In this document: positions 6,534 through 12,490 of the stretch, in pieces
Layout: the number at the start of each line of letters is the position of its first letter
How positions within the stretch are numbered: position 1 is the first letter of the stretch
From: JBCDGZ01 sp038750655
Lineage (GTDB): Bacteria; Bacteroidota; Bacteroidia; Chitinophagales; Saprospiraceae
DNA length: 12,490 nt
Direction: 5' to 3'
Assembly (NCBI GenBank): GCA_038750655.1
Contig: JBCDGZ010000182.1
Span: forward strand, 1-12,490
Notes under the pieces: generated by a model
The model's database searches: none
The model's input: only the letters and a program-made list of their open reading frames with translations
What the model was told of the DNA's origin: nothing
Translations under genes and position numbers: made by a program

Positions 6534-9500
6534 ATGACATATAAAAATAGCTTAAGAAAACGAAGACTAGCCATCTTCTTACTAATTAGCTTTTTGCAGA
6601 GCGTTGTCCTCCCTCCGGTCGCCAGCGCCCTAACCTCCGGCCCCACCGCGCCGGAGGCCATGAGCTTCGAACCCGTCGACGCTACCGACATGGTCAACCT
6701 CATGACCGGAGACTTTACCTACAACGTTCCACTACTCGAAGTCCCTGGCCCCGAAGGCGGCTATCCGCTTTCGCTGTCCTACCACGCTGGCATCAAGCCC
6801 CTCGAAGACGCCTCCTGGGTCGGGCTAGGCTGGAACCTCTCGCCCGGTGCCATCAACCGCGCCGTCAACGGCTACCCGGATGATCACAAAGGGGTGACCC
6901 GCAGTGTCGAAGATTACTGGCAAGGCGGTACCACCAAGACTTACTCGGTCGGAGTCGGGATCGGTATTCCCGGCGGGCCGCAACTGGGGTTGGACATCTC
7001 GGTTTCCAATGATACCTATCGGGGCTTTGGTGGCGATATGGGCCTTTCCTTCGGCGTCGGCAAAGAGTACGGCTTGAACGCTTCGATCGGTGTTTCGGTG
7101 GGGACTTCGGGCTTTCGGGCTGGACCTCAGATTGGGCTGGCCTCGCAAGCGGGGTATGGCCTCTCGGCGGGCTTCTCCACCGATTTTAAAGGAGGAAGTG
7201 CCGCTTCCTTGGGCGTATCGCATCGGGGCTCAAGGTCTGCGCTAGGGGTGTCCATGAGTTCTCAAGGGGTTACGCCATCGTTGAAGGCTGGCGGGGTCAG
7301 CACCTACCAACACAACAACAATTCTGGTAATATTTCTACCCGGACTTCGGGAATGGGTATTGCTGCGCCTATCGGGCCGGTGATCCTCAGCTTGGGCTTT
7401 CGCCACACCCGCTATTGGATGCACGAAACCGATGTGGTGACTACCAATGGTACCTTGTATGCTGATGAGAGTCACCCCGGTACACTCAGTAATGGTGTAA
7501 TTCAAGACGAGCATATCAGCTTTGATTCCTACTCCCTCCACCAAACCGACATCAATATTGCCCAACACAATGACCCGGAATGGGTACAAGGAGGAAGCTA
7601 CCCTGCTTATGATAACTACAGCGTGACGGGCCAGGGCATTAGCGGTAATATTCAGCCGTATATTTTTGAAAATGGCTCTTTGTACCGCAAGCAAATTAAG
7701 AAGTCAAGCAGTCACCGGGACCTGTCTTTCTACCACCTGCGCTCTTTCACTAAAAAAGTGAACTTTCGTTTTGTCAACGATTTTTCCAACACCCTACAAG
7801 TCAACACGCCGAATTTATTCCTCACGGTGAATAACCCTTACAGTTGGGCCCAATCGTATTCCGTGCTCAACTCTACTGGTTATAATTCTACTGATCAGCA
7901 CCTCGCAGGTTCTAAGCACATCGAGTGGTACACCAATCAGGATATAATCAACGGCAGTGCCACTACCTTGATGGACTATCCTGGAATCAGCACCACCGAG
8001 CGAACGACCCATTCTACTACGAATGATCTGTTGGACCAGATGGGGGGCGTTAGCATCACCAACGAAAGTGGGGTGACTTACCACTACGCACTTCCTGTTT
8101 ATTCTTTTGATGAATATTCTTACACGCGCAAGGAGGATAGCCAGGGATCGGAGAGTTGGAACAAGCAGCACAACAATGAACCCTATGCTTACACTTGGTT
8201 GCTTACAGCGGTAACCGGTCCTGACTATGTCGATAAGAATGATAATGATCGGGTGGATAAAGACGACTGGGGCTACTGGGTAGAGTTTGAATACGGGAAA
8301 TGGGCGCACGACTATGCTTGGCGCAGTCCCTCTACGGGAACTTTCCGCGACATCAATGAAGAGTCAGATAATTTTGCTTACGGTAAAAAAGCGATCTACT
8401 ATTTGGATGCGGTAAGAACGCGCACGCACACCGCCCTTTTTGTTAAAGACATTCGCAAAGATGGAAAATCAGTAACCGATCGCGAGGACGGTGGCTTCCT
8501 TCCGCAGCAGGCGCCGCTGTGCTATTTAACGAGCCAATCTCCCGTCTTGGCGTACTTAGATCTTCCCATCAGTACGATGCGATTGGATAAGATTTTATTG
8601 TTCAAAAATACTGCCTTGGAGGAAAATAATGTCAATCTCAATACGGTGCGGAATCATGGTTCTCAGCCCGGAGATTACGTGTCTTTTTTCAAGCCTTGCG
8701 ATCTGACAACACTCACGAAAAACTACCACTATAGCGACAATGTCATCGATGTATCGGATATGGGGCAGTCGGCTATGGCAGCGGTTATGGGGGATGCTTT
8801 GAAAACGATTGAATTTGACAATGATCACTACGATCTCTGTCCTGAAACGGCGAATAGTTTCAACGAGTTTACTACCCTATACACACCAGCTCAAGGTACC
8901 TTAACGAAAGCGGGAAAGTTAACCCTCAAGTCCCTCAAATACAGAGGGCGCAACAACTCGGTCATCATGCCCCCGCTTAACTTCAGCTATGACTACGATA
9001 GTCCGACTACGCACAATTACAATGTTGGTTCTTCTAGCCAGTCCATCTGGATCGGTGGGGCCAACCCGGATTGGGTAGGGGATATGGTGAAATACACCTA
9101 CGGTGGAAAGGATTACTATATGCTGTTGACCGGATTTTTTGGTTCCAGTAATTTCAACATTGTTCCTTTGGGGGAAAACATTCCGCACAGCAGTCACAGT
9201 GGGGCTGGAGGTTATACCTTGGTCAAAACCAAGAATGCGCCTTTCAGCGATAGTAAGTACGACTACTGGGGATTCTACAAGCCTGATTTTACCCAGGGCA
9301 GTGATGTCTCACCGGGTAATATTGCTCGTATCCCTACCACCAAGTCCGTCAGAAATACCGATGCTTGGTCGCTACGCAGCATAGAATCCAGTTTGGGGGC
9401 AACGATTGATGTAGAGTATGAGAATAAAAAGTATGAAGAAAATGTCTGGCAGAAATACGATCAAATCAATTTCAATAAAGTCACTCGAATCAATGGTGAT

Positions 9501-11738
9501 ACACAGTTAGAGCTGGAATTCCACGATGACATCGACTTGCAGGATGCTTTTGCGGTTGGCGATGTTGTAAAATTCACAGGATATAGAATTTTTATTAATG
9601 GTGGTTACCCCACCTACTACATCGAAGATGATACCCCCTTGACGGTACAATCGGTGAGTTCAGACAAGCTGGTCACCAATAATCCCTTCTCCTCTATTTA
9701 TCATTTGGGAGGAATAGGTTTTCTTAAGTTTATGCGCTCTGGCGAGGCTTACGGTAATGGCCTAAGAGCCAAGTCGATAACGGTCAACGGGGATGGCAAT
9801 AGCCGCACGACTATCTACAACTACGATGATGGCTGCATCAGTTATAATCCTTCTTCACTTGAATACATAGAACCTACGGGAATTCCGCTGGCAACGGTTT
9901 ATGAACACTTATTCAAAAAGGATTTGAGTAAGGTGATTGCTATGGCCAGAGAGTTGCCCGCACCTGCGGTCATGTACGAAACGGTGAGCATCAGCGAGGA
10001 GTACAATGGAGTGACGGTACCAGGTTCTAGGCGCTATACCTTCCAGGTGCCCAAAGAGGATATGGTGACCATAGATTACTCGACCATTCAATATGGTAGT
10101 ACCAGCGGTTATCCGGATGTGGAAGAATTGTCTGAACGGAACATTACCCTCAAGGATAAAACTGCACAGATCGGTAATCTGCTCAAGGTGGAGATTCTCA
10201 ATGGGCAAGGTCTGGTAACATCGAGAACCGAGAACGATTACACGGATGATGAATCAGGGGAAAGCGAATCCGACTACGATGCTTATAATGATCAAGGGAT
10301 CATCCATCAGGCTTTCCACGAAATGCGGACCAAGCATACGGGGAATGAAGATCATCGCTACATCAAAGCCGTCGTCAGTATGCGACAGGAATTTCCCTCT
10401 ATCCTCAAGAGTACTTCCAACTACAGTCAGAACCTGACTACGGTGACCAAACATACGAAGTACGATTTCTATTCTGGTCAACTATTGGAGACGGAAACGG
10501 AGAATCATCGGGATGAGTTCTACCGCCAGGAATCTATTCCAGCCTACAAGAAATATGATCAGATGGGCTTGAAGGTCAACAACATTTCCAATCGACACAT
10601 GCTCTCGCAAACGGCCTACACCCAGACCTCTGAGATTGATGACTGGGGAGGTACTATCCTTGGGGTGCTGAACGCCGAGGCCACGACTTGGAACGACGAT
10701 TGGGACTACCGAACGCCTACCTCTTACGGTTATTATAATGATATTCCTTCCGTTGTTACCCCCGATAAGATCTGGCGCAAGCACAAGCAATTGGTTTGGC
10801 GATCCCCAGTTAATCCCGATGGGACGATGACTACCAACCCCAATACCAGTGATCAGGATGTCAACTGGCTGGCCAGCAGTCCTATTTCTTCTAATTGGGA
10901 AGCGGTCAATACTTTCACTCGTTACGATCGCTACTCTAAGCCACTGGAGGCAGTGGATATGGACGATAACTATGCGTCGGTGAAAATGGGCTACGATGAA
11001 TCTTTGATTATTGCCACCAACGGCAAGGCGCGCTACACCGAATTTGCTTTCTCTAGTGCGGAGGATTACGATCCGAATACTGGGTTTTTTGGAGGAGAGG
11101 TGCTGAAAGGAAGTGGTTCGGTGAACACCTTGCCGCATGCACAAGGCGTCTCGCATACGGGGCAGCATATTTTAGGGTTGGACAATGGCGAAGAGGGCTT
11201 TATTTTCAAAGCCAGAATTGGGACCGATGTAGAGCAGTTCAGCACCCGAGGTCGCCGCTATCGCGCCAGTGTTTGGTGGTTGCCCAACGGGCCAGGGGTA
11301 GATTTGGATCAGGGCAAATTGTTCTACCGTATCGAAACCTCAACCGGAGGAATCTTGCATTCCGGAAGTCAGGTCCTATCGCCCGACTACGATCGAAAAG
11401 CGGGCAACTGGCACCAGCTGAATTTGGATATTGAAATTCCTTCGGGGTACAACAATCACTATCTGGTAGTAGGAGTAAGAAACGACAACAGTACCGCCTA
11501 CGAGCTTTACTTTGACGATTTCCGTTTCTATCCTTCGGATGCTCCTTTCAAGGCTTATGTCTACGATAAGGAAACCGATGAGCTGACCTTCATTTTGGAT
11601 GAGAATAATATGTTCACTCAATTCGAATACAACGACAAAGGGCAGTTGATCCGAACCTACATTGAGACCACAGAAAACCCCAAAGGCAAGCGCCTACAAA
11701 CGGAGCACGACTACCACTACAAGCGCCCGCTGAATTAG
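6534..11738 (+). CDS. giant secreted SpvB/YD-type RHS protein without terminal core
   Basis: 1734 residues. A basic N-terminus and hydrophobic segment (RRLAIFLLISFLQSVVL) form a Sec signal with probable cleavage after A-S-A (30-32). Residues 36-120 carry the conserved opening of Bacteroidota YD proteins: GPTAPEAMSFEPV, DMVNLMTGDFTYNVPLLEVP, SLSYHAGI and WVGLGWNLSPGAI. Residues about 137-290 are Gly-rich with alternating small and hydrophobic residues, like beta-hairpins. A TGPDYVD element leads into an Asp-rich loop (D567-K-N-D-N-D-R-V-D-K-D-D578) that resembles a calcium-binding loop. Diverged YD/RHS strands follow. Residues about 1509-1670 look like a galactose-binding-type beta-sandwich (ends ELYFDDFRFYP), then a last YD pair (FEYNDKGQLIRTY), and the protein stops. 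It lacks the RHS core and toxin tip, so it probably provides one part of a shell completed by a separate RHS protein, as TcB does for TcC (inference). Confidence 0.92.
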   Translation: MTYKNSLRKRRLAIFLLISFLQSVVLPPVASALTSGPTAPEAMSFEPVDATDMVNLMTGDFTYNVPLLEVPGPEGGYPLSLSYHAGIKPLEDASWVGLGWNLSPGAINRAVNGYPDDHKGVTRSVEDYWQGGTTKTYSVGVGIGIPGGPQLGLDISVSNDTYRGFGGDMGLSFGVGKEYGLNASIGVSVGTSGFRAGPQIGLASQAGYGLSAGFSTDFKGGSAASLGVSHRGSRSALGVSMSSQGVTPSLKAGGVSTYQHNNNSGNISTRTSGMGIAAPIGPVILSLGFRHTRYWMHETDVVTTNGTLYADESHPGTLSNGVIQDEHISFDSYSLHQTDINIAQHNDPEWVQGGSYPAYDNYSVTGQGISGNIQPYIFENGSLYRKQIKKSSSHRDLSFYHLRSFTKKVNFRFVNDFSNTLQVNTPNLFLTVNNPYSWAQSYSVLNSTGYNSTDQHLAGSKHIEWYTNQDIINGSATTLMDYPGISTTERTTHSTTNDLLDQMGGVSITNESGVTYHYALPVYSFDEYSYTRKEDSQGSESWNKQHNNEPYAYTWLLTAVTGPDYVDKNDNDRVDKDDWGYWVEFEYGKWAHDYAWRSPSTGTFRDINEESDNFAYGKKAIYYLDAVRTRTHTALFVKDIRKDGKSVTDREDGGFLPQQAPLCYLTSQSPVLAYLDLPISTMRLDKILLFKNTALEENNVNLNTVRNHGSQPGDYVSFFKPCDLTTLTKNYHYSDNVIDVSDMGQSAMAAVMGDALKTIEFDNDHYDLCPETANSFNEFTTLYTPAQGTLTKAGKLTLKSLKYRGRNNSVIMPPLNFSYDYDSPTTHNYNVGSSSQSIWIGGANPDWVGDMVKYTYGGKDYYMLLTGFFGSSNFNIVPLGENIPHSSHSGAGGYTLVKTKNAPFSDSKYDYWGFYKPDFTQGSDVSPGNIARIPTTKSVRNTDAWSLRSIESSLGATIDVEYENKKYEENVWQKYDQINFNKVTRINGDTQLELEFHDDIDLQDAFAVGDVVKFTGYRIFINGGYPTYYIEDDTPLTVQSVSSDKLVTNNPFSSIYHLGGIGFLKFMRSGEAYGNGLRAKSITVNGDGNSRTTIYNYDDGCISYNPSSLEYIEPTGIPLATVYEHLFKKDLSKVIAMARELPAPAVMYETVSISEEYNGVTVPGSRRYTFQVPKEDMVTIDYSTIQYGSTSGYPDVEELSERNITLKDKTAQIGNLLKVEILNGQGLVTSRTENDYTDDESGESESDYDAYNDQGIIHQAFHEMRTKHTGNEDHRYIKAVVSMRQEFPSILKSTSNYSQNLTTVTKHTKYDFYSGQLLETETENHRDEFYRQESIPAYKKYDQMGLKVNNISNRHMLSQTAYTQTSEIDDWGGTILGVLNAEATTWNDDWDYRTPTSYGYYNDIPSVVTPDKIWRKHKQLVWRSPVNPDGTMTTNPNTSDQDVNWLASSPISSNWEAVNTFTRYDRYSKPLEAVDMDDNYASVKMGYDESLIIATNGKARYTEFAFSSAEDYDPNTGFFGGEVLKGSGSVNTLPHAQGVSHTGQHILGLDNGEEGFIFKARIGTDVEQFSTRGRRYRASVWWLPNGPGVDLDQGKLFYRIETSTGGILHSGSQVLSPDYDRKAGNWHQLNLDIEIPSGYNNHYLVVGVRNDNSTAYELYFDDFRFYPSDAPFKAYVYDKETDELTFILDENNMFTQFEYNDKGQLIRTYIETTENPKGKRLQTEHDYHYKRPLN

Positions 11739-11781
11739 GCAAGAAGGGGAATTACAATTATTAATTATCAATTCAACAATT

Positions 11782-12360
11782 ATGAAATTCAATCATTCTT
11801 ATCTCCTTCTCTTTCTGCTGAGCTGTTTGAGCTGGTCGCTGAATGCCCAATCGGAAAGCAAAAGCGAGCGGACGGAGCGCAAAAGCGAAGTCGTAGAGAG
11901 TAGGGGGAAAATAGGCGCTGAGCCGAATATCGAACTGGAGCTGAAAAATGCGCGTACCAATGCCGAGGCCACCGTCCTTCCGGTGCAGAGTGCTTCGGTG
12001 TACATGGAGCCCGTAGGCGAAGTCAATTTGGACCCCACCAAATTACAGGGGAAGAGTCCGCAGGACCTGCTGGCCAAGGAGGAGATGAAATACCATCTCG
12101 TATTGAGGGTTTTCAATCCCGCGAATATTGCCCGCATCCATGTGAAGCTGGGAGCTGCGGAGGGGAAGTCGAATTTTGTGAGCCATGCTTTCGAGTTCGA
12201 CCGGGCTGCACCCGCGCCTCTCCACTACACCCGCGATGGGCGGATCATCGTGCTGGGCTTGGGCAAGTACACCAACATGGGCCCTTGCTTCGGGGAAGTT
12301 ACTTTAGAAGACCTCAATGGAAAACGATCAGCCCCCAAGACATTTAGCATCAAGGGTTGA
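11782..12360 (+). CDS. secreted beta-rich protein of unknown function
   Basis: 192 residues. The N-terminus MKFNHSYLLLFLLSCLSWSL is a Sec signal with likely cleavage at N-A|Q (22-23). There is a Cys at 15, but it lies within the hydrophobic core without a proper lipobox, so I do not call a lipoprotein. Residues 23-45 are highly charged (Q-S-E-S-K-S-E-R-T-E-R-K-S-E). Residues about 103-192 alternate beta-strand-like segments (YHLVLRVF, IARIHVKLG, RIIVLGLGKY, GEVTLEDLNGKRS, KTFSI) and could be an Ig-like or FN3-like domain, though I recognise no specific family. It lies 43 bases after the giant YD gene and 59 bases before the next, in the same operon, so it is likely an accessory subunit of the YD/RHS assembly. 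Confidence 0.85.
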   Translation: MKFNHSYLLLFLLSCLSWSLNAQSESKSERTERKSEVVESRGKIGAEPNIELELKNARTNAEATVLPVQSASVYMEPVGEVNLDPTKLQGKSPQDLLAKEEMKYHLVLRVFNPANIARIHVKLGAAEGKSNFVSHAFEFDRAAPAPLHYTRDGRIIVLGLGKYTNMGPCFGEVTLEDLNGKRSAPKTFSIKG

Positions 12361-12419
12361 TCAATAATTTCGATCATCATTGCTGGATACTTCGGTGTCC
12401 AGGAAAGAAAATAAAAAAC

Positions 12420-12490
12420 ATGATTACAAAACAAATCAAATACCTGCTGGCGGGCCTACTGCTGCTGATCGGCCTTGCCGGGGAGCTGCA
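12420..12490 (+). CDS. start of a secreted protein, probably the RHS gene of this operon (3' partial)
   Basis: The ATG at 12420 opens a frame that runs to the right edge: M-I-T-K-Q-I-K-Y, then a hydrophobic run LLAGLLLLIGLAG and E-L. This is a typical Sec signal peptide, preceded by an A-rich stretch (AAAGAAAATAAAAAAC) like other starts here. Only 23 full codons are visible, so the product cannot be read. From gene order I expect a DUF6443/RHS-core protein like the one at the left edge; this is inference. Confidence 0.65.
   Translation, partial: MITKQIKYLLAGLLLLIGLAGEL

Noticed and set aside
10482..11168. 228-codon open frame on the minus strand, and similar antisense frames
   Set aside because: It lies wholly within the giant YD gene, has no recognisable domain or signal, and is composed like a frame shadow.
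1..12490. CRISPR array, insertion sequence, tRNA or rRNA
   Set aside because: No regularly spaced direct repeats, transposase-like protein, terminal inverted repeats or RNA-gene structure were seen on either strand.

Overview
The window looks like a chromosomal accessory region of a Bacteroidota organism, most likely a Saprospiria/Lewinella-type marine bacterium. The reasons are: (i) RHS/YD-repeat proteins of the subtype common in that phylum; (ii) an OmpH/Skp-family gene with a membrane-anchored N-terminus; (iii) a Bacteroidota-type promoter (TTG, 20-base spacer, TAnnTTTG) at 4941-4971; and (iv) A-rich start regions without clear Shine-Dalgarno sequences. The genus is inference. Every supported gene is on the + strand.

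Layout. Positions 2-4417 hold the 3' part of a very large RHS-repeat gene whose 5' end lies outside the window. It encodes diverged tandem beta-sandwich units, a DUF6443-like domain, YD repeats, the conserved RHS core (ending N-R-V-D-P-T-G-G) and a variable 210-residue C-terminal tip with an HExxH zinc-peptidase motif. Seven bases later (4425-4847) is a small AT-rich lipoprotein gene in the position of an immunity gene. A strong intrinsic terminator (4884-4910) closes this unit.

A new transcription unit then begins. A promoter at 4941-4971 is followed by a leader of about 200 bases with an inverted repeat. Next come an OmpH/Skp-like chaperone gene (5187-5759), an overlapping lipoprotein gene (5746-6360), a 1734-residue secreted SpvB/YD-type protein (6534-11738), a 192-residue secreted protein (11782-12360) and the start of another secreted protein (12420 to the edge). 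By its order and signal peptide, this last gene is probably the RHS partner of the new unit.

How the genes may work together (inference): the SpvB/YD protein has YD repeats but no terminal RHS core, whereas the first gene has a core and a toxin-like tip. Together they suggest a two-protein RHS shell comparable in logic to TcB/TcC, encoded with its own periplasmic chaperone and lipoproteins. The window appears to join the end of one such cassette (toxin tip, immunity, terminator) to the beginning of another. All complete products carry Sec or lipoprotein signals, so assembly probably occurs in the periplasm or at the outer membrane. No VgrG, PAAR or Tc-A gene and no recognisable type IX secretion C-terminal domain is visible, so the export route is unexplained. 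I found no RNA genes, CRISPR arrays or insertion sequences.
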